Shown: positions 1 through 7,371 of the stretch, piece after piece
Layout of the letters: each line of letters starts with the position of its first letter
How positions within the stretch are numbered: position 1 is the stretch's first letter
NCBI GenBank assembly: GCA_020724325.1
Contig: DYHC01000067.1
Location: 1 to 8,523, forward strand
DNA: 8,523 nucleotides
Direction of reading: 5' to 3'
DNA from: Melioribacter roseus
GTDB lineage: Bacteria > Bacteroidota > Ignavibacteria > Ignavibacteriales > Melioribacteraceae
The notes under the pieces: generated by a model
Database searches by the model: none
What the model saw: only the letters and a program-made list of their open reading frames with translations
Told to the model about the DNA's origin: nothing
Program-made: the position numbers and the translations under genes

Positions 1-1275
1 GAAAAAGACAAAGACGATGATGTAAAAGATGACGAAGAAACCAAGACAGATACTGAAGATAAAGATGAAAAAGAAGACGAAGGAGAAGAAGACGAAGAAG
101 AAACAGAAGAAGATGAAGATTTTGACTTAGAGGAATTTTCCGGTAAAAAATTATCAGAAATTCCGGAAGCAGCACTAAGCAAGATCATGGAGAGCGATAA
201 AATAGATTTAGATGCTCTCTTGCTTGCCATAAAAGAACAGGAAGATAAAACCATTGACTCATTTATCACAGCCGAAAACAAAGACAAATCGGATGATGAA
301 CAACAGCAACAAAAAACAGCCAAAGATAAAACAGAGGCGAAAACTGTTACTGTTGATGATTCATATATCCAGAAATTTATAGCCGATTACAAAACAAGTT
401 TTCAAGGCAGTGAAGAAGAGTTCAAACAGGTCTCGGAAGAGCTGACAGGCATTCTCAAGGGCATAAACGGAGAGACGTTTTCGCCAAAGGCATTGCAGAA
501 TTACATCAACTCGCAACTTTATATTAAAAAAATAAAGTCGCCTTTAGATGAAAATTGGCAGATGCCTGAAGAAAGCAAAACAGAGGAATATATCAAACAA
601 GCAGAGGCAATTAAGGGTAAAACCTTAGCCGAAAAGCTTAAACAAAAATTCCCTGATTTTCCTGATGATCCCAATGATCAGGAAAGTTTGCTTGAGTTCG
701 AAGAATCTTTAAGCCGGAGAGAATATGCCGAATATCAGAAACTTTATGAACAGGAAAAAGCTAAGATAGACAAGGAATTTGACAGATATTTTTACATAAG
801 TAACAATTGGGAAAAAATTGCTGTTGAAACAATTAAAGCTGACTTGAGTTTATTTGAAAACAAACTCAAAGAAGCCGGTATATCACCACAGGATCTGGGC
901 TTAGATTTAAGCCTTGATAATGATGGTTACAATAAATTTATCTATGACAATATACTCTTGCCAAATGGTAAGATAAACGATAAACTTGTGCATTATATCG
1001 GCAACACAGTGCCTGTAATTGAACCAAGAGCAATCTATAAAGAGTTAATGGATTTATTCTTCAATGATATAGTTGAGACCGCTAAGCACAAGGGACAAGC
1101 CCATGCTTACAGAGAAGCACAGAAAGATATTCCTGAGCCAAGCGGAACTCACAAAACCAAATCCGGACTTCTCGACGGCGAAGAAGAAATCAATGTCTTA
1201 GATGACTTTGACGCTGACGATGAGATGCTGGATAAAATATTAAACAAAGTCAAAAGAAAAATTTTGAAAGGATAA
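1..1275 (+). CDS. Acidic scaffold-like phage protein, 5'-truncated by window edge
   Basis: The frame is open from base 1, so this is the 3' part of a longer gene: 424 residues are visible. The first in-frame ATG (187) is probably internal, because the codons before it continue the same acidic composition. The first 46 visible residues contain 31 Asp/Glu. Most of the remainder is charged, probably helical sequence without recognisable enzyme motifs. The C-terminus shifts from an acidic stretch (GEEEINVLDDFDADDE) to a short basic helix rich in Lys/Arg (LNKVKRKILKG). A basic C-terminal helix that binds coat protein is known from P22-type scaffolding proteins, and the gene lies 4 bases upstream of the major capsid gene, the usual place for a scaffold. 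The scaffold role is therefore inferred from composition and position, not from recognised homology. It could instead be another internal head protein. Confidence 0.72.
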   Translation, partial: EKDKDDDVKDDEETKTDTEDKDEKEDEGEEDEEETEEDEDFDLEEFSGKKLSEIPEAALSKIMESDKIDLDALLLAIKEQEDKTIDSFITAENKDKSDDEQQQQKTAKDKTEAKTVTVDDSYIQKFIADYKTSFQGSEEEFKQVSEELTGILKGINGETFSPKALQNYINSQLYIKKIKSPLDENWQMPEESKTEEYIKQAEAIKGKTLAEKLKQKFPDFPDDPNDQESLLEFEESLSRREYAEYQKLYEQEKAKIDKEFDRYFYISNNWEKIAVETIKADLSLFENKLKEAGISPQDLGLDLSLDNDGYNKFIYDNILLPNGKINDKLVHYIGNTVPVIEPRAIYKELMDLFFNDIVETAKHKGQAHAYREAQKDIPEPSGTHKTKSGLLDGEEEINVLDDFDADDEMLDKILNKVKRKILKG

Positions 1276-1279
1276 AAAA

Positions 1280-2671
1280 ATGTATTCTAAAACAGCAAAA
1301 TTCTTGTTTAGCTTAATCGGGCTGATAGCAGTTGCAATTGCAATTGCATATTCACCTGAAGCCAATCTTCCTTTTGCTCTCTTATTCGGTGCAGTAATCG
1401 GTGGAACTTGGACGCCGGAGATGGCTATATTCCGAAGAGGACTTAGTACTAAGCTTGAAAAAGTTCCGTACAGAGTAAGTAAATGGGCGGATTGGACTCA
1501 AGACGTAAATGTAAATAAATTCAAAAAGGCAAGAACTTATGCCGGTGCAATGAGTTTGCCTAAACCAACAAACCTAATCTATCAAATTCGGGACTATGAA
1601 CGCATGGGCGGTATTTATATGGATATACCTGTTCGTGTTCCACTGACCGGTAAAGGTAGATTCGGTTCTGCACCTTTGCGTGGCTATGAAGAGAAGAGAA
1701 AAATTCTCATCAAGAAAAATGCAATAAATCAGGTCAGACATGCTGTTGAAATTCAGGATTCGAAGATGAGCAAACAGGTTCTTCAGAAACCTGAAGTTCA
1801 GATGGCTTTAATGGAAAGAGGCTATGAGGACTTAAAGGATTGGTTTACCCGGTATCTTGCAATTCAACCTTATCTTGCTATAATGCAGGGTTATTCAGAC
1901 AACCTGACACATCCTACATTCGGCTTGAACCTTACACCCAAATCTCATCCAAACATTTATGTTGCTGGTTCTGGTAAAGTAGCATTCGGAGGCACATTCA
2001 ACTCTGCTTATGAAACTGCTGTCGCCACTGCTCTGGCAACATTAAATAACGCATCAACTCAAGGCATGACCTTCAAAAGACTGATGAATATGGTTTATCT
2101 TGCTGCTCTGAATAAGATAGAACCCATTGTTGTTGACAACAAACAACTTGTTCTGATTATTCTCGATCACGTTCAGGCATTTCAGTTGAAACAAGACTCT
2201 GAATATCAGACTTACCTGAAAGATGCAGGAATCAGAGGAAACGAAAACCTGATATTCACCGGAAGACTTGAAGGCACATACATTGAGGGTGCTTACATCG
2301 TAATTGATGAAACCAAGCCCGCTGCAAGAATAAGTGGTGATGCTGGTTACGATACAGACTTAGGTTATACCGTACAATACGGAAGAACCGATTACATGGC
2401 AATGGACAGAGAAGACGGTGCAAGACGCCCGGCAGTAGTTGTTGGTGCTGGAGCAGTTACATGTGGATATGGATCGCCTTTAAGCTTTGAATCCGAGAAG
2501 GCTGATTATTCCGCATTCTTAGGTGATGCTGCTGATATGATTATCGGTTATGAAAGAGCCGACATCATAGACAGTGATAATTATTTCGGATTAGGTGCAA
2601 ATACATTCTATGGCAATTTCAGTTCATTCCTGTATTTCACCTATGGCACTGAATCAATTTCAGCTTACTAA
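1280..2671 (+). CDS. Major capsid protein, N4 gp56-like / DUF4043 family
   Basis: This 463-residue protein forms the virion shell. Family features seen in order: a GKGRFGSAPLRGYEE segment (about 124-138), which matches the 'G..G...LEGNEE' region of the family; a helix with QVRHAVEI and LKDWFTRYL (151-193); NENLIFTGRLEGTYIEGAYI (321-340), the usual 'lFtGaLGvynGv' region; and a C-terminal VVVGAGAVTCGYG...AADMIIGYERADI block (386-430) that ends in a beta-rich tail. The start at 1280 is preceded by AAAGGA with 7 bases of spacing and lies 4 bases after the upstream stop. Residues 8-24 and about 30-42 are strongly hydrophobic and precede the part that aligns with family N-termini (from about residue 65). 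That is odd for a capsid protein. A shorter start at 1421 (Met48) would remove them, but its only GGAG abuts the ATG. The fold family is confident; the role of the extension is unknown. Confidence 0.9.
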   Translation: MYSKTAKFLFSLIGLIAVAIAIAYSPEANLPFALLFGAVIGGTWTPEMAIFRRGLSTKLEKVPYRVSKWADWTQDVNVNKFKKARTYAGAMSLPKPTNLIYQIRDYERMGGIYMDIPVRVPLTGKGRFGSAPLRGYEEKRKILIKKNAINQVRHAVEIQDSKMSKQVLQKPEVQMALMERGYEDLKDWFTRYLAIQPYLAIMQGYSDNLTHPTFGLNLTPKSHPNIYVAGSGKVAFGGTFNSAYETAVATALATLNNASTQGMTFKRLMNMVYLAALNKIEPIVVDNKQLVLIILDHVQAFQLKQDSEYQTYLKDAGIRGNENLIFTGRLEGTYIEGAYIVIDETKPAARISGDAGYDTDLGYTVQYGRTDYMAMDREDGARRPAVVVGAGAVTCGYGSPLSFESEKADYSAFLGDAADMIIGYERADIIDSDNYFGLGANTFYGNFSSFLYFTYGTESISAY

Positions 2672-2676
2672 TTAGC

Positions 2677-2701
2677 GGGGGAGATAATTCCCCCAAATTT
2701 T
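2677..2701 (+). terminator. Weak terminator-like hairpin after the capsid gene
   Basis: Five bases after the capsid stop codon, GGGGGA (2677-2682) pairs with TCCCCC (2689-2694) around the 6-base loop GATAAT. The stem is followed by AAATTTT. The stem is perfect and GC-rich, but the T tract is only four bases long and is displaced by AAA. It probably causes partial termination or protects the 3' end of the capsid mRNA rather than ending transcription fully. Confidence 0.6.
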
Positions 2702-2723
2702 AATATTAAAAGGAGAAATTAAC

Positions 2724-3017
2724 ATGGCAACAGGAGTTAAATTGAGAAACAGTCAAGTTGTTGATGGAGTTTCATTTATGGACTTATTCAACATCCCACT
2801 GACTGCTGCTCAGAATCTTAGTAATGTTCTTATTATAACCGGCACAAGCCAAAATGGAAAAACAGTTGTTCAGGCAAATTATACCGGTGCATCCGCTATA
2901 ACCTTGAGCGACTACAATAATCTGCCGGTTGGCTCGGTTATCTTTGATTTTCAAGCGTTCAAAACCCATCTCAAAACCGGTTCAACAACTTGGAAATCAT
3001 CTGCAGCTTACACTTAA
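2724..3017 (+). CDS. Small phage protein of unknown function, possible capsid decoration protein
   Basis: This 97-residue protein has no family that I recognise. It has no signal peptide and no clear membrane segment. The sequence is rich in Ser, Thr, Asn and Ala with alternating hydrophobic residues (SNVLIITGTSQNGKTVV, ASAITLSDYNNLPVGSVIF), suggesting a compact beta-rich fold. The ribosome site AGGAG (2711-2715, 8 bases from ATG) is one of the best in the window. The gene sits alone between two hairpins, directly after the major capsid gene, where phages often place a decoration or head-fibre protein made in many copies. That role is inferred from position, size and expression signals only; a minor head-completion protein is an alternative. 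Confidence 0.7.
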   Translation: MATGVKLRNSQVVDGVSFMDLFNIPLTAAQNLSNVLIITGTSQNGKTVVQANYTGASAITLSDYNNLPVGSVIFDFQAFKTHLKTGSTTWKSSAAYT

Positions 3018-3025
3018 AATAAGCA

Positions 3026-3060
3026 GGGGCAGGCTCTATTTGTAGTCTGCCCTATTTTTT
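3026..3060 (+). terminator. Strong rho-independent terminator
   Basis: Nine bases after the stop of the 97-residue gene, GGGCAGGCT (3027-3035) pairs with AGTCTGCCC (3044-3052). All pairs are Watson-Crick except one G-T wobble, and a further G-T pair is possible at the base. The loop is 8 bases. The hairpin is followed by TATTTTTT, ending at 3060. This is a canonical intrinsic terminator. Only 20 bases separate it from the next ATG, so the downstream tail genes need readthrough, antitermination or a promoter inside the upstream gene. Confidence 0.88.
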
Positions 3061-3080
3061 AACCAAACAGGAGAAAAAAA

Positions 3081-3566
3081 ATGAAAATCAATGTAATTGA
3101 CACACAAGAAAACAATAACATGTTTTCAATTGAAGCCGTCCATTTTTTAAGACTAACAAAAGCATTTAAGGGAAGATTTATTCCTGCTGATGAGATTGGA
3201 AAGAGATTATTAAAAGAAGTTCCGGATTCAGATATTGATATAGGTACAACAAAAGAAGATGAAGATAAATGGAAAGCAATATTAGAAAATGCGAGCGAAC
3301 AGAAAAGAATTGATCAGCTTGAAAAAGTTGTTGCTGAAAAAGTTGCAGTAATAACCGGGAAAATTCCTGTTAAACAAGCAACAGAAGTAACGCCTGAACC
3401 ACAGCCAGAGTCAGAAACAGAAATAGATTTACCTGCACTTCCGTTTTCAAAGAAAGAATTAGACCAGATGGATTTGAGTCAGTTATCAGCTATTTATAAC
3501 GAAATCTTTCCTTCTAAGAAAATTCCTAAGACCAAAAAAGAAATTATATCCGAGATATTGCAATGA
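3081..3566 (+). CDS. Phage structural-module protein with HeH/SAP-like C-terminal domain
   Basis: The protein has 161 residues; the start is set by AGGAG at 3069-3073, 7 bases from ATG. Three parts can be seen. The first is a short N-terminal region (1-50) containing FLRLTKAFKGRFIPADEIG. The second is a charged helical stretch followed by a Pro/Glu-rich linker (about 95-120). The third is a C-terminal helical unit (about 122-161), FSKKELDQMDLSQLSAIYNE...IPKTKKEIISEIL. This last part resembles the 'L..ms..eLk.....G......KaelI..i' pattern of HeH/LEM or SAP-like domains, which often end phage head proteins and may contact nucleic acid or other proteins. It lies between the capsid genes and the adaptors, and its TGA overlaps the next ATG (ATGA). 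A head-completion role is plausible but only inferred; I do not recognise the full-length protein. Confidence 0.7.
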   Translation: MKINVIDTQENNNMFSIEAVHFLRLTKAFKGRFIPADEIGKRLLKEVPDSDIDIGTTKEDEDKWKAILENASEQKRIDQLEKVVAEKVAVITGKIPVKQATEVTPEPQPESETEIDLPALPFSKKELDQMDLSQLSAIYNEIFPSKKIPKTKKEIISEILQ

Positions 3567-4165
3567 GCAGAGCAACGGATTTATATTTTGAAATCGAGCA
3601 GGAGCTTAAAAGGATATTGCCTGCTCAATCTTTCCTACCCAACCAAATCTATCGTGCTATGAATAAGGCACAGATATGGTTAAGCAGCGTTCATGACTGC
3701 TATACCACAACCGAAAAAATTACAATCCTTAGCGATATTACCGAATACGAATTGGTTGAAACATTCAAAAGAATACAGTCTCTGATTTCACCCGATAACA
3801 TTCCCTATGATTTCGTCAAACCACATGAATTATATGTTGCCAGAAAAAACGCCATAACCACTGCCTTTACAATTGAAAACGACACCTTAATTTTTGCTAC
3901 AAACCAAAACAATTACGCAGGCAGTGATTTTACAATTACAGGCTTTGCGATTACAACAACAGAACCGTCTGACACACAGGAATTGCTGTTACCGGTACAG
4001 TTCGACGAAGCAATTTTTTATTATTCACTTTACAGGTTATTACCTTTAGTAACACCAAACCGGTCAAGCTTCTTTATTGAAGCTGAAAAATCCGCATTGC
4101 ATTATGCAGGTAAAAATAATTCTAAAATAAACGAACCAACAGGTTTTTTAACAACAGATTGGTAA
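3563..4165 (+). CDS. Probable head-to-tail adaptor protein (first of two)
   Basis: This 200-residue protein begins with an amphipathic helical region (residues 5-45, including NQIYRAMNKAQIWL) like the 'i.r.lneAq..l' start of many phage adaptors. A strand pair around TEYELVETFKRIQSLI (59-74) matches the common 'Y.LP.df.ri..v' pattern. A beta-rich middle follows, then a helix after ELLLPVQFDEAIFYYSLYRLL (139-159), the usual place of the long C-terminal helix in these proteins. Adaptors form a ring beneath the portal and join the head to the tail. The gene starts by ATGA overlap with the preceding gene and has no Shine-Dalgarno site, so translation is probably coupled. Assignment rests on pattern and position before the tail gene; a precise family was not recognised. 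Confidence 0.68.
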   Translation: MSRATDLYFEIEQELKRILPAQSFLPNQIYRAMNKAQIWLSSVHDCYTTTEKITILSDITEYELVETFKRIQSLISPDNIPYDFVKPHELYVARKNAITTAFTIENDTLIFATNQNNYAGSDFTITGFAITTTEPSDTQELLLPVQFDEAIFYYSLYRLLPLVTPNRSSFFIEAEKSALHYAGKNNSKINEPTGFLTTDW

Positions 4166-4169
4166 ATAA

Positions 4170-4769
4170 ATGAACAACAAGTTTTTGAATATTGCGAAAT
4201 TATTTACAAGAGCAATTCAGGACGAACTGCAGTATGACAATGTAAATGATTCCATCATTTTTGGACAAATACTAAGAACAGAAGAAGAAGTAGAAAACTA
4301 CATCAACAGAGCCGGAGAAATCTATTTCAAAACAATAATTGAAAAAGCACAATTCAAACCAGAACTTATAATAGGCAGCAATCCCGAACTTCTTAATTCT
4401 GTTCAGTTAACATTCCCTGCAGATACTTTAACAGCAACACATAACCGTAAAAATATTTATAAACTTATTGACAGTGGCAATGCAACAGCAATTGACAATT
4501 CATTTATTCCGGAGATGATAAACAACAACACTTATTTCAGGAATAAGACCGCAATTGCTTTTGATAATAATTACATTTATAAATTACCAAAATCCGCTAC
4601 TAATGAATCGCTTACTATTTATTATGTCCGCAGACCAATTCAGAATGATGGAAATTATTTTGGATTTAACAGCACCGAAGACTTGGTTTGGAATGAAGAT
4701 AGTTTCGCAGCAATAGTTGAAATTGCAGTTAAACTTTACAGAATTGATGATTATCAAGAGGGGGTATAA
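4170..4769 (+). CDS. Probable head-to-tail adaptor / tail-connector protein (second of two)
   Basis: This 199-residue protein is nearly the same length as its upstream neighbour and has a similar outline: an N-terminal helical region (EEEVENYINRAGEIYFKTII), a central beta-rich part, then a strand ending in LTIYYVRRPIQND and a final helix DSFAAIVEIAVKLYRIDDYQ. The 'i.i.YirrP......' strand followed by a helix starting near 'e..f.aive.A' is typical of phage adaptor or tail-connector proteins. It may form a second ring between the first adaptor and the tail nozzle. The start lies 4 bases after the preceding stop and has no clear ribosome site, consistent with translational coupling. Its TAA overlaps the next ATG by one base (TAATG). 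The function is inferred from pattern and gene order; direct identity to the upstream protein looks low by eye. Confidence 0.65.
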   Translation: MNNKFLNIAKLFTRAIQDELQYDNVNDSIIFGQILRTEEEVENYINRAGEIYFKTIIEKAQFKPELIIGSNPELLNSVQLTFPADTLTATHNRKNIYKLIDSGNATAIDNSFIPEMINNNTYFRNKTAIAFDNNYIYKLPKSATNESLTIYYVRRPIQNDGNYFGFNSTEDLVWNEDSFAAIVEIAVKLYRIDDYQEGV

Positions 4770-7288
4770 TGCCAAAGCCAAGACAGATTCAGGAATTGAA
4801 ATTCTTAGGCTTCAAGAAGGGCTTAATGCCTTCGGCTTCCCCTAATACCGGACTCGATGGATTGATCCGAAGTAAAAACATTTATAATTATTTGATCCCG
4901 GAAAAACTATCAACAAGAGCTGGTTATCAGCTGAAATATCAGACACCAATAGGAAGCAACCCAAATTTAGCAGATGAAGAATTTATTGATTTCGATAATT
5001 ACTTCGATAGAAAAAATGATGAAGGGGTTGAAGTAACAATCTACCTGACCAGAGCCACAGTAACATCGCAATTCACAAACTTAACTCTTAACACACTTCA
5101 GGTATATGCAAGACCGTATTTTACCGGTAGTTATTGGAGAGATGAGTGGAAAAATCTAACCGAATTAAAGATAACAAAAATACAGGCTTTTCCTGTTATA
5201 TCGGGATTAAAATACATTAGTGTCTATGGGAATTATGGAAATCTTGCACAATTCAGACTAATCAATTACAGCAAAGCCAGAACAATGCCTGTGGCTATTA
5301 TAAAGAGCTATGATAATGGCAGCTATACAAACATACTCGTTAATGATCAACAGGAATTAGACCGATGGGCAGTAAACGACGATATAGTTATCATGTGCGA
5401 TTACATCCCAATAAAAACCTTGCAGGCAAATGCTGAAGCTATTATGGATGAAGTTGAATTTGTCCGGGCAACAAATAAAATTATCATAGGATTCGGTGGA
5501 GAAAAATATAGAAGAGCGTTAGTTATCGAACACATTAACCAATATCTGTATGTTGACCTGACTCAATATCAGCTTAATCAAACCGAAGATTTAAGTTTCA
5601 GACAAACAAACAGACTTGTAATCGAACAGTGTGTTATTGATTATACTCTAAGCAGTTTGTCTCATGTTTTCGGTAGTGGAAATCTTACAGCAGGGGAATA
5701 CTCTGCAATATTAGTTCTTAATCAGCTTGGATACGAACTTCAGAAAAACTATGATTATAAATTAACGGTATCGTCAAGTCAAAGCGTTTTATTCCAACCT
5801 TATATTGTTTTGGGATTATTAAGCAGAAGAACAAAATTTCTGGAATTATATTTCAATCATGATCAACTCAATCACTACCTTGCTTATAAGTTTGAAGTTT
5901 CAGGAGACGATGATAAAACAAAGCTTTGGAAAACAACATTAACAAAAAATATTTATCTCGAACAATCTCTAACACCAACATCTAACGAATACTTTATAGA
6001 AGACTGTGCTACATCACAGGCAAACACAAACTCAGCCGGTAGCTGGCTTGCCAATGTCTATGATTTCAGCACCTTTAACGGAGACGCACCTACTGTTGGC
6101 AATGATGCCGGAGAATATTATGTTGAGGATTATTGCGACTTCACTGAACTTAACTATTTAACAGGTGAAGGCATGCATGTTGGTAGCTTATCTTATCCTG
6201 TTGGTAATCTAAAATCAAACCTTCAGGGTATTTTTACCATTACCATAAAATTTATGATAATCAGAACCGGAGCAACAACAGTAAATGCGGAATTTAGGGC
6301 ATGGGGTGATAGTGGTGGAAATTCATTTTTGCAGGGATTATCGGGAAATCAGGGGGTTTGGATCACAAAAACCTTTGATTATGATTTTGGTACTGTTCAG
6401 ACTTGGAAAGCATTATCGGTTACAGTGTTAGAGCAGGTTTCCGGAGAAGTATCAAATTACAGATTAAGGATAGCGGAATTAAAAATTATAAAAAAACAAA
6501 ATATCTATCTCGATGGAAATTCTGCATATCTTGAGGAGCTTTCAACAAGATTAGGTTATGTTGGAGACTTAGTTAAAGATTTTGGTGTAAGTCATGTCCG
6601 CAATGGATTTGTTTATGTAACTCAGGCATATATTAACGAAAAATACAGAACAACTGTTTTCAAGAATGCCATCAATAGTGATGGGGCGAACATGCAAACA
6701 ATTATTCCCGCTGAAAACAGTTATCCGATAGACTCTAATTTCGGACAAAACATTATCGGGATAAACAGCACAGTAAACAGTAATCTTGTAGTATTAACTG
6801 AAAGCACAGTTAACATTCTCGATCCAGACAGTGGAGCAACAGTAGAAAGACTTGTAGGTTTTGGTTTGAAATCAAAATTCTCTTTAGTGAGTATTAGGGG
6901 GAGTCTATATTACGCAAGCGATAATGATTTAATCAGATTAAGCCCGACAACAGGTTATCAGCCACAACAAATATCAGCGGTGGCTTTACGCAAGCAATAC
7001 AACGAAATCAGTCTCAAGAATAAGATCAGGGCTTGTTTCGATAGGTATGCTATTTACAGAATAAGATTAGAAGACACCGAAACCATCCCATATAAAGAGT
7101 TGATTTATCATGAAGAATTAGGATTTAATGAAGCTGAAAGAGAGCATCACCCGGTTAAGTTTATCAACGGCATGTTCGGATTCGTTTGGTATGTTGCCGG
7201 CGATAACAATATCTACAGCGAACCCTTTAATCTTGAGGATATAATAGGATATGCAGATGTTTATGGTGATTACAGGAGTGGTTGGTGA
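4769..7288 (+). CDS. Tail nozzle/hub-like protein with internal beta-sandwich insertion
   Basis: With 839 residues this is the largest gene here. The N-terminus (10-57) has FLGFKKGLMPS...LIRSKNIYN...LSTRAGYQLKY, the 'GGln....p.......l.N....G.l..RpGy' opening typical of podovirus nozzle or stabilisation proteins (P22 gp10-like, T7 gp12-like). The C-terminal part (about 605-830) shows repeated propeller-like strands, including SNLVVLTESTVNIL, LVGFGLKSKFSLVSIRGSLYYAS and DNDLIRLSP, matching the 'l.v.te..iy.l...G..s..s...v.g.lyy.s.dgl..l' pattern of these proteins. Between them, residues about 408-578 form a beta-rich block (see findings). In the virion it would extend the connector and seal DNA until ejection. 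AGAGGGGG (4757-4764) precedes the start, which overlaps the previous stop by one base. The nozzle role is well supported by pattern, but the exact family was not tested. Confidence 0.78.
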   Translation: MPKPRQIQELKFLGFKKGLMPSASPNTGLDGLIRSKNIYNYLIPEKLSTRAGYQLKYQTPIGSNPNLADEEFIDFDNYFDRKNDEGVEVTIYLTRATVTSQFTNLTLNTLQVYARPYFTGSYWRDEWKNLTELKITKIQAFPVISGLKYISVYGNYGNLAQFRLINYSKARTMPVAIIKSYDNGSYTNILVNDQQELDRWAVNDDIVIMCDYIPIKTLQANAEAIMDEVEFVRATNKIIIGFGGEKYRRALVIEHINQYLYVDLTQYQLNQTEDLSFRQTNRLVIEQCVIDYTLSSLSHVFGSGNLTAGEYSAILVLNQLGYELQKNYDYKLTVSSSQSVLFQPYIVLGLLSRRTKFLELYFNHDQLNHYLAYKFEVSGDDDKTKLWKTTLTKNIYLEQSLTPTSNEYFIEDCATSQANTNSAGSWLANVYDFSTFNGDAPTVGNDAGEYYVEDYCDFTELNYLTGEGMHVGSLSYPVGNLKSNLQGIFTITIKFMIIRTGATTVNAEFRAWGDSGGNSFLQGLSGNQGVWITKTFDYDFGTVQTWKALSVTVLEQVSGEVSNYRLRIAELKIIKKQNIYLDGNSAYLEELSTRLGYVGDLVKDFGVSHVRNGFVYVTQAYINEKYRTTVFKNAINSDGANMQTIIPAENSYPIDSNFGQNIIGINSTVNSNLVVLTESTVNILDPDSGATVERLVGFGLKSKFSLVSIRGSLYYASDNDLIRLSPTTGYQPQQISAVALRKQYNEISLKNKIRACFDRYAIYRIRLEDTETIPYKELIYHEELGFNEAEREHHPVKFINGMFGFVWYVAGDNNIYSEPFNLEDIIGYADVYGDYRSGW
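7273..7277 (+). promoter_or_regulatory. Ribosome binding site for the 27-residue ORF
   Basis: AGGAG lies inside the last codons of the tail gene, 10 bases before the ATG at 7288. It supports translation of the short ORF, whose ATG overlaps the tail-gene stop as TGATG. Confidence 0.6.
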
Positions 7289-7371
7289 TGGAAATAATTT
7301 TAATCTGGATAGTGGTTTCTTTTTTACTTGCATTTATTTTTGCAGGAATTTTCTATGATAGCGAAGATTGA
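7288..7371 (+). CDS. 27-residue single-span membrane microprotein
   Basis: The ORF reads MEIILIWIVVSFLLAFIFAG followed by IFYDSED and a TGA. Residues 3-22 form one continuous hydrophobic span, long enough to cross a membrane; the short tail is acidic. The ATG overlaps the tail-gene stop (TGATG) and has AGGAG 10 bases upstream, so it looks like a real, translationally coupled gene even though most gene finders would skip it. No family is recognised. Very small phage membrane proteins include holins, antiholins and superinfection-exclusion factors, but nothing in this peptide singles one out. Chance ORFs of this length are common; the ribosome site, tight coupling and complete membrane span are what argue for it. 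Confidence 0.55.
   Translation: MEIILIWIVVSFLLAFIFAGIFYDSED
7344..7347 (+). promoter_or_regulatory. Ribosome binding site for the 37-residue ORF
   Basis: AGGA (within GCAGGAAT) lies 7 bases before the ATG at 7355, inside the preceding short ORF. It favours the start at 7355 over the in-frame ATG at 7391, which has no such site. Confidence 0.5.

Noticed and set aside
187..1275. ATG at 187 as the true start of the scaffold-like gene
   Set aside because: The frame is open back to base 1 with the same acidic coding character, and there is no clear ribosome site just before 187.
1332..1348. Short TTGCAA repeat (almost three copies)
   Set aside because: It simply encodes the VAIAIA stretch of the hydrophobic capsid extension; too short to call a repeat element.
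2784..2969. Minus-strand ORF of 61 codons
   Set aside because: It lies wholly inside the well-supported 97-residue plus-strand gene and has no recognisable protein features or neighbours on that strand.
4584..4781. Minus-strand ORF of 65 codons
   Set aside because: It is antisense to the second adaptor gene and the start of the tail gene; its composition looks like a mirror of AT-rich coding sequence.
7118..7333. Minus-strand ORF of 71 codons
   Set aside because: It is antisense to the end of the tail gene and the 27-residue ORF, with no supporting context.
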